Source: DATHWB01 sp035460965 (GTDB lineage: Bacteria > Actinomycetota > Acidimicrobiia > Spongiisociales > ZC4RG35). Taken from it: a DNA stretch of 12,954 nt. The DNA lies in NCBI GenBank assembly GCA_035460965.1, contig DATHWB010000060.1, positions 1 through 12,954 on the forward strand, written 5' to 3'. Below the pieces are notes generated by a model that made no database searches, was not told where the DNA came from, and worked only from the letters and a program-made list of their open reading frames with translations. Of this stretch, positions 6,907 to 12,249 are shown one piece after another; the stretch's first letter is position 1; each line of letters starts with the position of its first letter. Made by a program: the position numbers and the translations under genes.

Positions 6907-8070
6907 ATGCTCGACACTGCCGGCGTGCTGGCGAGCGTCCTTCCCACCGTGGTGGAGGTTCGCCGTGCGATTCATCACCATCCCGAACTCTCCAAGCACG
7001 AGTACGCCACGACCGAGCTGCTGGCCCGCCACCTCACCGAGGCCCGGCTCACCCCCCGCCTCCGCACCCCGAAGACCGGCCTGACCGTCGACGTCGGCAC
7101 CGAGGGACCGCTGGTGGTCTTCCGGGCAGACCTGGACGCCCTGCCGATCAGCGAACCCTCGCGTCTGCCGTTCGCGTCTGGGACCGACGGCGTGATGCAT
7201 GCCTGCGGCCACGACGCCCACACCGCCATCGCCCTCGGCCTCGCTCTCGCCTGGACGAAGATCGGCTCCAACCGTCGCGTTCGCTTCCTCTTCCAGCCAT
7301 CCGAAGAGGTGTTTCCTGGTGGTGCCGACGAAATCGTGGCCGAGGGGGCGGTGAAGGGAGCGGAAGCGATCGTGGCGTTCCACGTCGACCCTCACCTGCG
7401 CACCGGCTTCGTGGGGGTGAAGCCCGGATCCATCACCGCCTCGGCCGACCGGTTCTCCATCCTTCTGGAGGGACCGGGGGGCCACACGGCCCGCCCCCAC
7501 GAGACGGTCGACGTGGTGCAAGCGGCGGGACACGTCATCTCGAACCTGTCGGGGATCATCGATCGACTGATCGACGCCCGCGCCCCCGTCGCGATCACCT
7601 TCGGCCAGGTCCACGGCGGGACCGCCGACAACGTGCTCCCCACCAGCGTCCAGATGTCGGGCACCGTGCGCACGCCCGACCACGACGCCTGGGAGCGCGC
7701 CCCGGAGTTGCTGCGCCGGGTCGTGGCGGACCTGGCAGCCCCGTTCGGGGCGACCGTCGAGGTTCGCTACAACCGCGGGCTGCCACCCGTGGTCAACGAT
7801 CCTGCGCTGGTGGCGCGTCTGGCGCCGGCGGTGGAACGCGCGCTGGGTCCGGACACCGTCAGGTCGACACACACGTCGATGGGTGGCGAGGATTTCGCGC
7901 TGTATCTGAACGAGGCACCGGGTGTCCTGTTCCGCCTGGGATGTGCGGCCGACATCTCCCAGGCGAACGACCTGCACTCCGCATCCTTCATGCTGGACGA
8001 GGAGTCCCTCTGGATCGGCCTCCGCGCCGGCCACGCCATCCTCGAGGACCTCACCTCCCCGCGTTCTTAG
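6907..8070 (+). CDS. M20D-family metallo-amidohydrolase (N-acyl-amino-acid / hippurate hydrolase type)
   Basis: A 387-residue cytosolic hydrolase of the M20D group, which cleaves N-acyl or N-aryl amides of amino acids using two metal ions. Motifs are RRAIHHHPELS (19-29), FRADLDALPI (72-81), MHACGHDAHT (97-106) with ligands C100 and H102 and D103, PSEE (131-134) with ligand E134, H159 in AFHV, GGHTARPHETVD (191-202) in the lid domain, SMGGEDF (324-330), and H357 in NDLHSASF. The start at ATG 6907 is chosen because it begins just before the conserved N-terminus and has a TACCCT box upstream. A longer in-frame reading from 6709 overlaps the divergent methyltransferase and lacks family similarity. 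The substrate is not predictable. Its last three codons and stop lie inside the inverted-repeat element at 8060-8187. Confidence 0.93.
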   Translation: MLDTAGVLASVLPTVVEVRRAIHHHPELSKHEYATTELLARHLTEARLTPRLRTPKTGLTVDVGTEGPLVVFRADLDALPISEPSRLPFASGTDGVMHACGHDAHTAIALGLALAWTKIGSNRRVRFLFQPSEEVFPGGADEIVAEGAVKGAEAIVAFHVDPHLRTGFVGVKPGSITASADRFSILLEGPGGHTARPHETVDVVQAAGHVISNLSGIIDRLIDARAPVAITFGQVHGGTADNVLPTSVQMSGTVRTPDHDAWERAPELLRRVVADLAAPFGATVEVRYNRGLPPVVNDPALVARLAPAVERALGPDTVRSTHTSMGGEDFALYLNEAPGVLFRLGCAADISQANDLHSASFMLDEESLWIGLRAGHAILEDLTSPRS

Positions 8071-8187
8071 CGAACCAGCGCGTCACAAACGACGCGCCTA
8101 GACGGGCAAAACGGGGAGGGCGGTGGCCGATCTCGTTCTCTACCTCTAAACGCGTCGTTCTTGACGCGCTGGTTCGCTAAGAACGCG
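8060..8187. repeat. MITE/REP-like element with 37-bp inverted repeats, each arm a nested hairpin
   Basis: Arms 8060-8096 and 8151-8187 are reverse complements with only two mismatches (35 of 37), separated by a 54-nt core. Each arm is itself a hairpin: GCGCGTC (8078-8084) and GACGCGC (8091-8097) on the left, CGCGTC (8151-8156) and GACGCG (8163-8168) on the right, each with a 6-nt loop. The innermost TAGA (8099-8102) and TCTA (8145-8148) also pair. The element fills the gap between the convergent amidohydrolase and tyrA genes and supplies the last three codons and stop of the former. It could form a very stable RNA structure in either direction and so serve as a bidirectional terminator. No transposase is encoded. 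Confidence 0.8.
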
Positions 8188-8188
8188 T

Positions 8189-9214
8189 TCAGGTCTCGAG
8201 GAGGCGGAAGCCGAGGGTGGTGAGGGCGGAGCGGAGGTGTTGGGCGTCGACCGGCTTCACCGAGAGGGTGAGCACGCCACCACCGCCGTGCACCGCGTGA
8301 CGGAGCTGCAGGTCGCGCAGGTCGACCTTGCTGTCGGCCAGCGCCTTGCCGACCTGGGCGATCTCCCCTGGGCGGTCCTCGAGGATCACCCGCACCGCGG
8401 CGACGGGCGCCGCCATCCCCTGGCGAAGGCGGCGAGCGGCGTCGAGGCGCGCCAACACGCCGTCGCGGTCGTCGGACTCGACCAGGGCGGCCATCTCGGT
8501 GAGCGCCGCGGCCAGCATCCGGAGCTCCTCGGCCACGGCGTCTCCGTTGGCCACCAGCACTTCCGACCACCAGGCAGGGTCCGAGGCTGCGACCCTGGTC
8601 AGGTCGCGGAAACCTCCTGCGACGAGCGCTCGCGCCCCCTCCTCCCGGCTCACCAACGACACCAGGCTGGCGGCGGTGAGATGCGGAATGTGGCTGGCTG
8701 CCGCCACCGCCCGATCGTGGGCGAGAGCGCTCATCTGGACTGGCACTGCCCCCAACTCCTGGACGATCGCCGACATCTCGATCAGGTCGCGATCGGAGGC
8801 GCCGTCGCTGGTGAGCACCCACACCGCGCCCCTGAACATCCCGCCGGACGCCCCCTCCGGGCCCGACGACTCCCGACCGGCCATCGGATGACCTCCCACG
8901 AAACGGGGCAGCCGGGCACCTGCTTCGACGACCGGGCGTTTGACGCCTGCCACGTCGGTCACCAGCGCCTCGGTTTCGAGGGTGGCGAGCGTGTCCAGGA
9001 TCGCGCCCACCGGTCCCGCCAGCACGACCAGGTCTGCCCCGTCGACGGCCTCTTCGATCGAGGAGCACGGGTCGACACCCTCCATCCGGGTCGCGAGGTC
9101 GAGAGCTTCCCCGTCGGGGTCGTATCCGCGAACGTGCCACCCTGCGGTGTGGAGCCCGATGGCGACCGAGGTTCCGATGAGTCCCGTGCCGAGAACGGCA
9201 GCCTGGCGTTGCAT
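8189..9214 (-). CDS. tyrA: Prephenate dehydrogenase with C-terminal ACT domain
   Basis: A 341-residue enzyme of tyrosine biosynthesis, oxidatively decarboxylating prephenate to 4-hydroxyphenylpyruvate with NAD(P)+. A Rossmann domain opens with AAVLGTGLIGTS (5-16, GxGxxG at 9-14). Substrate-domain motifs are VTDVAGVK (85-92), GGHPMAGRESSG (107-118), SHIPHL (174-179) and GFRDLTRVAASDPAWW (201-216). Residues about 274-338 form an ACT domain (RVILEDRPGEIAQVGKALAD), the usual site for feedback control by an aromatic amino acid. No chorismate mutase domain is fused. The ATG at 9214 is preferred to an in-frame ATG at 9277 because the Rossmann strand starts at once and TAGTCT sits 7 nt upstream. An NAD-linked arogenate dehydrogenase activity is an alternative. 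It converges on the amidohydrolase and is divergent from the VIT-family gene. Confidence 0.94.
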   Translation of the reverse strand: MQRQAAVLGTGLIGTSVAIGLHTAGWHVRGYDPDGEALDLATRMEGVDPCSSIEEAVDGADLVVLAGPVGAILDTLATLETEALVTDVAGVKRPVVEAGARLPRFVGGHPMAGRESSGPEGASGGMFRGAVWVLTSDGASDRDLIEMSAIVQELGAVPVQMSALAHDRAVAAASHIPHLTAASLVSLVSREEGARALVAGGFRDLTRVAASDPAWWSEVLVANGDAVAEELRMLAAALTEMAALVESDDRDGVLARLDAARRLRQGMAAPVAAVRVILEDRPGEIAQVGKALADSKVDLRDLQLRHAVHGGGGVLTLSVKPVDAQHLRSALTTLGFRLLET

Positions 9215-9221
9215 CGGCCAC

Positions 9222-9227
9222 AGACTA
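9222..9227 (-). promoter_or_regulatory. Putative -10 box of tyrA (leaderless)
   Basis: Minus-strand TAGTCT lies 7 nt before the ATG at 9214, fitting the TAnnnT pattern seen at other starts in the window. No Shine-Dalgarno site is present, so the mRNA is probably leaderless. Confidence 0.5.
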
Positions 9228-9282
9228 GGAAACGGCAGGGAGGGCCCATCCGTCGCCCGAAGGAGACCTTGGGCCACGGGGT

Positions 9283-9288
9283 TACCCT
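9283..9288 (+). promoter_or_regulatory. Putative -10 box of the VIT-family transporter gene
   Basis: TACCCT ends 9 nt before the ATG at 9298, leaving almost no leader. The 83-bp gap to tyrA therefore holds two back-to-back promoters. No ferric-uptake-type or Mn-responsive operator is obvious by eye. Confidence 0.45.
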
Positions 9289-9297
9289 TGCTTCCCG

Positions 9298-10026
9298 ATG
9301 GACACCCAGCCCACGCACGACGCCGACGTCCCGTACGTACCTCATGTCGGCGAGACCCGTCAGTACTGGCGGGACATCATCCTCGGCGTCAACGACGGGC
9401 TGGTCTCGATGGTGCTGCTCGTGGCCGGCGTGGTCGGTGCCGGTCTCTCTCGCGAGGACGTCTTCGTCACGGGAGTGGCGGGTGCCCTCGCCGGGGCGGT
9501 CTCGATGGGCCTCGGGGAGTACCTGGCGACCAAGTCCCAGGACGAGGTACTGACCTCCGAGATGGAGCTCGAGCGCCAGCACATCACCCACCACCGCCAG
9601 ATGGAACTCGACCAGCTGCGTGAGATGTTCACGGACATGGGGCTGGGCGGAGACGACATCGACAGCGTCGTGGCGGCCTTCGATCGATCCGACGAGGCAC
9701 TCCTGAATGCCATGAAGGCTCTCGAGTTCGGCGCTCCCGAGTCCGAGCGTCGCTCTCCGTACCGGGCGATGGCGTTCTCGAGTCTGTTGTTCCTGGCCGG
9801 TTCGATGCCGTCCGTCGTGCCGTTCATGCTCGTCGAGAGCGCCACGACCGGCCTCTGGTGGGCAACGGTCCTCGCCGGTCTCGGGCTGTTCTCGGTCGGG
9901 GTGGCCAAGACCCGCGTGACGAAGACCAACCCCCTCACCTCCGGGCTGGAGAACCTGACGATCGCCGGTGTCGGCGGAGTCCTCGCCTACTACGTCGGGG
10001 TGGCGCTCGGCAGCGGGCCGGTGTGA
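9298..10026 (+). CDS. VIT1/CCC1-family iron/manganese transporter
   Basis: A 242-residue integral membrane protein of the VIT1/CCC1 family, which moves Fe2+ or Mn2+ out of the cytosol. About five membrane segments are visible: 26-49 (DIILGVNDGLVSMVLLVAGV), 57-76 (ending GLGEYLATKSQ), 158-178, 185-203 and 221-239. The conserved ILGxNDGLVS and SMGLGEYLATKSQDE motifs line the ion path in this family. Between segments 2 and 3 lies a charged helical region (about 84-155) rich in E, H and D (EMELERQHITHHRQMELDQL), the usual cytoplasmic metal-binding domain. Bacterial members are generally thought to detoxify metal, and no ferritin-like domain is fused. It starts at ATG 9298, divergent from tyrA. 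The metal cannot be predicted. Confidence 0.92.
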   Translation: MDTQPTHDADVPYVPHVGETRQYWRDIILGVNDGLVSMVLLVAGVVGAGLSREDVFVTGVAGALAGAVSMGLGEYLATKSQDEVLTSEMELERQHITHHRQMELDQLREMFTDMGLGGDDIDSVVAAFDRSDEALLNAMKALEFGAPESERRSPYRAMAFSSLLFLAGSMPSVVPFMLVESATTGLWWATVLAGLGLFSVGVAKTRVTKTNPLTSGLENLTIAGVGGVLAYYVGVALGSGPV

Positions 10027-10059
10027 CGGGAGGGGTGCTCGCAACAGGGTCACCTGCGC

Positions 10060-10088
10060 TTGCAAAAGTATAGTGCTTGCTGTAGCAT
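10060..10088 (+). promoter_or_regulatory. Promoter of the XRE/HBHA-like operon
   Basis: A -35 TTGCAA (10060-10065), a 17-bp spacer and a -10 TAGCAT (10083-10088), followed by the GTG start 6 nt later at 10095. It is the only promoter in the window with a recognisable -35. The transcript should be leaderless. The region is noticeably AT-richer than its surroundings. GCTTGC occurs twice, at 10058-10063 and 10075-10080, exactly 17 bp apart. Confidence 0.7.
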
Positions 10089-10093
10089 GCACT
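10072..10093. promoter_or_regulatory. Operator-like dyad over the -10 box of the XRE gene
   Basis: Arms AGTGCTTGC (10072-10080) and GCATGCACT (10085-10093) are reverse complements with a single mismatch around a 4-nt centre TGTA. The dyad covers the -10 box and ends just before the GTG start, where a dimeric XRE protein would block RNA polymerase. Autorepression by the adjacent regulator is inferred. Confidence 0.55.
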
Positions 10094-10094
10094 T

Positions 10095-10514
10095 GTGAGT
10101 GAGAGCAAGCACCAGGACGGTCCCGTAGCCGCGTCCGAAGGAGAACCCGACGGTCACGTCGGCGCCTTCATCCGGGAACACCGCGAGCGGGCGAATCTCT
10201 CCCTGCGACGCCTGGCCGATCGGGCGGGTGTATCCAATCCGTACCTGTCGCAGATCGAGCGGGGCATCCGCCGACCCTCCGCCGAGATCCTCAAGCGACT
10301 CTCACGGGCGTTGGAGGTTTCCGCCGAATCGCTCTACACCAAGGCGGGTTTGATCGACGAGGGCCCAGCCGCCCCCACTGTGGTGGAAGCGGTCGAAGCG
10401 GATCCCGCCCTCAGCCCAAGACAGAAGAAGGTCCTGCTCGACCTGTATCGAGCGTTGCTCGACGCCACGGCCGTCAGTGACGGGCAGGAACGACAACAGG
10501 AGGAGACTCCATGA
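10095..10514 (+). CDS. XRE-family HTH transcriptional regulator (Rv0474-like)
   Basis: A 139-residue regulator. After a disordered, charged N-terminus (1-22), a Cro/C1-type HTH spans about 23-82 (HVGAFIREHRERANLSLRRL, then GVSNPYLSQIERGIRRPS with recognition helix NPYLSQIERG, then LSRALEVSAESLYTKAG). The C-terminal part (90-139) is short and helical (LSPRQKKVLLDLYRALLD) and ends in a Gln/Glu-rich tail. There is no sensor domain. From memory, the SNPYLSQIERG core and the short C-terminal helix match mycobacterial Rv0474, which precedes hbhA, and the next gene here is also HBHA-like. The GTG start is set by the promoter 6 nt upstream. The stop overlaps the next start as ATGA. It probably represses its own operon through the dyad at 10072-10093, and the inducing signal is unknown. 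Confidence 0.88.
   Translation: MSESKHQDGPVAASEGEPDGHVGAFIREHRERANLSLRRLADRAGVSNPYLSQIERGIRRPSAEILKRLSRALEVSAESLYTKAGLIDEGPAAPTVVEAVEADPALSPRQKKVLLDLYRALLDATAVSDGQERQQEETP
10498..10503 (+). promoter_or_regulatory. Strong ribosome binding site for the HBHA-like gene
   Basis: AGGAGG lies 7 nt before the ATG at 10511, inside the end of the XRE gene. It is the best Shine-Dalgarno match in the window and suggests that the second gene is translated more strongly than its leaderless regulator. Confidence 0.6.
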
Positions 10515-11074
10515 ACACCAAGAAATACCTCTACGCGGCGGTCGGGGCGCAGGTCGCCGTCGCCAAGTCGGCGCAGGCCCGGATCGAAGATCTGATGGCC
10601 AAGCTCAACGAGAACGCCTCCTCGGCGTCCTCGGACTTCAAGACCCGGGTCGACACGTGGGCCGGCGAAGGCGAGCAGTTCCTCGGCAAGGTGACCGACA
10701 CCAAGGCCATCGACGAGCTCACCGCCAGAGTCGACTTCGACCAGGTCCAGACGCAGGTGAACAAGCTGCGCGACCAGCTCGAGGACATCGTCTCGACGTG
10801 GCGTGCGAACTTCCGCCCCGAGGGGAAGGTGCCCGAGAAGGTGACTGTCACCGCCACGGTCGAGACGGCGACGAAGACCACCGAGCCAACCGCCAAGACC
10901 ACCGCCGCCAAGACCACGGCGGCCAGGACGACCACGGCGGCCAAGAAGCCGGCGGCCAAGAAGCCGGCGGCCAAGAAGCCTGCAGCCAAGACCTCGACGG
11001 CCAAGGCCACGGCAGCGAAGAAGCCTGCCGCCAAGGCACCGGCCAAGAAGGCGACGACCCAGAAGGCCTCCTGA
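10511..11074 (+). CDS. HBHA-like protein with coiled coil and Lys/Ala/Pro-rich tail
   Basis: A 187-residue protein. Residues 1-100 are predicted helical: an amphipathic or weakly hydrophobic N-terminus (KKYLYAAVGAQVAVAKSAQA), then a charged coiled-coil-like stretch up to about 98. From about 105 to the end is a low-complexity basic tail of Thr/Ala/Lys, then repeats of AAKKP (about 143-160 and 168-175), ending KKATTQKAS. This layout matches mycobacterial heparin-binding haemagglutinin (HBHA, about 199 residues, N-terminal coiled coil, PAKKA-type tail ending in VTQK). There the Lys-rich tail binds sulfated glycans. Sequence identity outside the tail was not tested. A histone-like DNA-binding role is an alternative, since such tails also occur on actinobacterial HU and H1-like proteins. 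It is translationally coupled to the XRE gene and followed 13 nt later by a strong terminator. Confidence 0.75.
   Translation: MNTKKYLYAAVGAQVAVAKSAQARIEDLMAKLNENASSASSDFKTRVDTWAGEGEQFLGKVTDTKAIDELTARVDFDQVQTQVNKLRDQLEDIVSTWRANFRPEGKVPEKVTVTATVETATKTTEPTAKTTAAKTTAARTTTAAKKPAAKKPAAKKPAAKTSTAKATAAKKPAAKAPAKKATTQKAS
10936..10980 (+). repeat. Three perfect tandem copies of a 15-bp unit within the Lys/Ala tail
   Basis: GGCGGCCAAGAAGCC occurs three times without a mismatch, encoding AAKKP units, and diverged copies follow to about 11055. The 15-bp length keeps the frame, so copy-number change would lengthen or shorten the tail without breaking the protein. Confidence 0.8.
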
Positions 11075-11087
11075 ACCAGTAGGCCCC

Positions 11088-11137
11088 TGAACGAAGAAAG
11101 CCCCGGTGCGGTCTCGCACCGGGGCTTTCTTCGTTCA
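11088..11137. terminator. Bidirectional intrinsic terminator, 23-bp perfect stem
   Basis: Perfect inverted repeat, arms 11088-11110 and 11115-11137, with a GTCT tetraloop. The GC-rich inner part (GCCCCGGTGCG) is followed by CTTTCTTCGTTC on the plus strand and the symmetric sequence on the minus strand, giving a U-rich tract in both directions. It starts 13 nt after the HBHA-like stop and 3 nt beyond the DUF4332-like stop, so it serves both convergent genes. Confidence 0.9.
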
Positions 11138-11140
11138 GAC

Positions 11141-11545
11141 TCAGCTCGAAACCGCGGGCTCCACGTCGGCCGCCGCGTCCACCCACGCGGCCACCATCGA
11201 CTCCGTCGGAAGCCGGCGCACCAGACGCCGTTCCTCGTTCGCCTCGACCATCGAACCCAGCAAGCTGCGCGGGTTGCGGCGGCGAAGGGCCTTGACCGTG
11301 TCGACGCCGACGACCTTCAACAGGTCGGCGTACTCCGCTCCGACTCCTTTGATCCTCATGAGGTCGGCACGATTCACCCAGTCGAGCAGCTGGTCGGGGT
11401 CGAGGTCCGTCGCCTTGGCGAGCGCGTTTCGGCCCCGCTTGGTACTGGCGTGCCTGAGGAGCGACTCGGTCGTGCGCACACCTGCCTTGCGGAGCCTCGT
11501 GGCCTCCTTCGGATGGATGCCCCGCAACTCGCCGATCGAACCCAT
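11141..11545 (-). CDS. Helix-hairpin-helix protein, DUF4332-like
   Basis: A 134-residue protein with two helix-hairpin-helix-like units: LRGIHPKEATRLRKAGVRTT (7-26) and LMRIKGVGAEYADLLKVVGV (62-81). The second holds the classic IKGVG hairpin. This arrangement is that of DUF4332 proteins. HhH units usually contact the DNA or RNA backbone without sequence preference, so a nucleic-acid-binding role is inferred, but the family has no firmly known function. I prefer the ATG at 11543-11545, which has AGGAG 9 nt upstream. An in-frame GTG at 11551 adds two residues but would be too close to that site. It converges on the HBHA-like gene through the shared terminator and is divergent from the TetR gene across a palindrome. 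Confidence 0.8.
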   Translation of the reverse strand: MGSIGELRGIHPKEATRLRKAGVRTTESLLRHASTKRGRNALAKATDLDPDQLLDWVNRADLMRIKGVGAEYADLLKVVGVDTVKALRRRNPRSLLGSMVEANEERRLVRRLPTESMVAAWVDAAADVEPAVSS

Positions 11546-11588
11546 GACCACTCACTCCTGTCCCACATCGAGCCTGTGCCGATGCCGC

Positions 11589-11614
11589 TGGACCCTAGCC
11601 GCGGCATGGGTCCA
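11589..11614. promoter_or_regulatory. 26-bp operator-like palindrome between the DUF4332-like and TetR genes
   Basis: Outer arms TGGACCC (11589-11595) and GGGTCCA (11608-11614) are perfect, and the centre GCCGCGGC (11598-11605) is itself a perfect palindrome. Only the TA/AT pairs between them break symmetry, so 22 of 26 positions are symmetric. It ends 38 bp before the TetR start. On the minus strand it contains TAGGGT (11597-11592), a possible -10 for the DUF4332-like gene and the same hexamer as the TetR -10. It is the best candidate binding site for the TetR protein. Confidence 0.55.
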
Positions 11615-11639
11615 CCCGCAGGGATCGAGGGCCCTGTTC

Positions 11640-11645
11640 TAGGGT
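11640..11645 (+). promoter_or_regulatory. Putative -10 box of the tetR gene (leaderless)
   Basis: TAGGGT lies 7 nt before the GTG at 11653. There is no Shine-Dalgarno site. An 8-bp palindrome AGGGCCCT (11628-11635) sits just upstream. Confidence 0.5.
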
Positions 11646-11652
11646 TCCCGAC

Positions 11653-12249
11653 GTGGCTGACACAGTGGAACGCAAGCGGCGGATCCGGCTCGATCGGATC
11701 CTCGACGCGGCCGCCCGGATCTTCGCCCGGGACGGGTTCCACGCCGCCCGCATGGACGACATCGCGGCCGAGCTCGACCTCACGAAGGCAGCGCTCTACT
11801 ACTACTGCGACTCGAAGGAGGACCTGTTCGTCAAGGTGATCGAGGAACGGGTGGGCATCGCGGTGGAAGCCCTCGAAAGCATCGACTCCACCGGTGCCAG
11901 CGCCACGACCAAAGTGCGCGAGGCGATCCTCGTCCACCTCAGGATCTTCCATCACCATCCGGACATCTACACCATGTTCCTGGGAGAGCGGCTCCGCTCG
12001 ATCAGCGCAGATGCCGCCTCCGTCGTCGACGAGATGGGCCGGCGCTTCGAACGCAGGTGGGCCGACTTCCTTTCGGAGGGGATCCAGAACGGCGAGTTCC
12101 GACAGGACTTGGACGTGCCCATCACCGTCAAAGCGACACTGTCCATGTGCAACATGACGCTCACGTGGTTCCAGCCCGACGGCAGACTCGGAATCGAGGA
12201 ACTGGCCGCCCGATTCGGCGACCTCGTGATCGGCGGCATCGAGGCATGA
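11653..12249 (+). CDS. TetR/AcrR-family transcriptional regulator
   Basis: A 198-residue one-component regulator of typical family length. The N-terminal HTH spans about 11-60: IRLDRILDAAARIFARDGFH, then MDDIAAELDLTKAALYYYCDSKEDLF, whose recognition helix TKAALYYYC is the hallmark of TetR proteins. The rest (about 65-198) is an all-helical ligand-binding and dimerisation domain with a HHHPDIYTMFLGERLRSIS segment (100-118). The ligand is unknown. The GTG start is supported by TAGGGT 7 nt upstream and by the HTH beginning soon after. The stop overlaps the monooxygenase start as ATGA, so the two are co-transcribed and the enzyme is a likely target. The 26-bp palindrome upstream is the probable operator, and autoregulation is inferred. 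Confidence 0.93.
   Translation: MADTVERKRRIRLDRILDAAARIFARDGFHAARMDDIAAELDLTKAALYYYCDSKEDLFVKVIEERVGIAVEALESIDSTGASATTKVREAILVHLRIFHHHPDIYTMFLGERLRSISADAASVVDEMGRRFERRWADFLSEGIQNGEFRQDLDVPITVKATLSMCNMTLTWFQPDGRLGIEELAARFGDLVIGGIEA

Noticed and set aside
6591..8180. A 529-residue plus-strand open frame running through the amidohydrolase into the repeat element.
   Set aside because: It is out of frame with the M20D motifs, Arg/Pro/Gly-rich and overlaps the methyltransferase. Its only family-like stretch is the repeat-derived FLANQRV peptide.
8067..9221. A 384-residue minus-strand open frame across tyrA ending in the repeat element.
   Set aside because: It is out of frame with the clear prephenate dehydrogenase and ACT motifs. 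Its ending is the mirror translation of the inverted repeat.
10936..10980. Short tandem repeats considered as a CRISPR array.
   Set aside because: The units are contiguous with no spacers and lie inside a coding frame.
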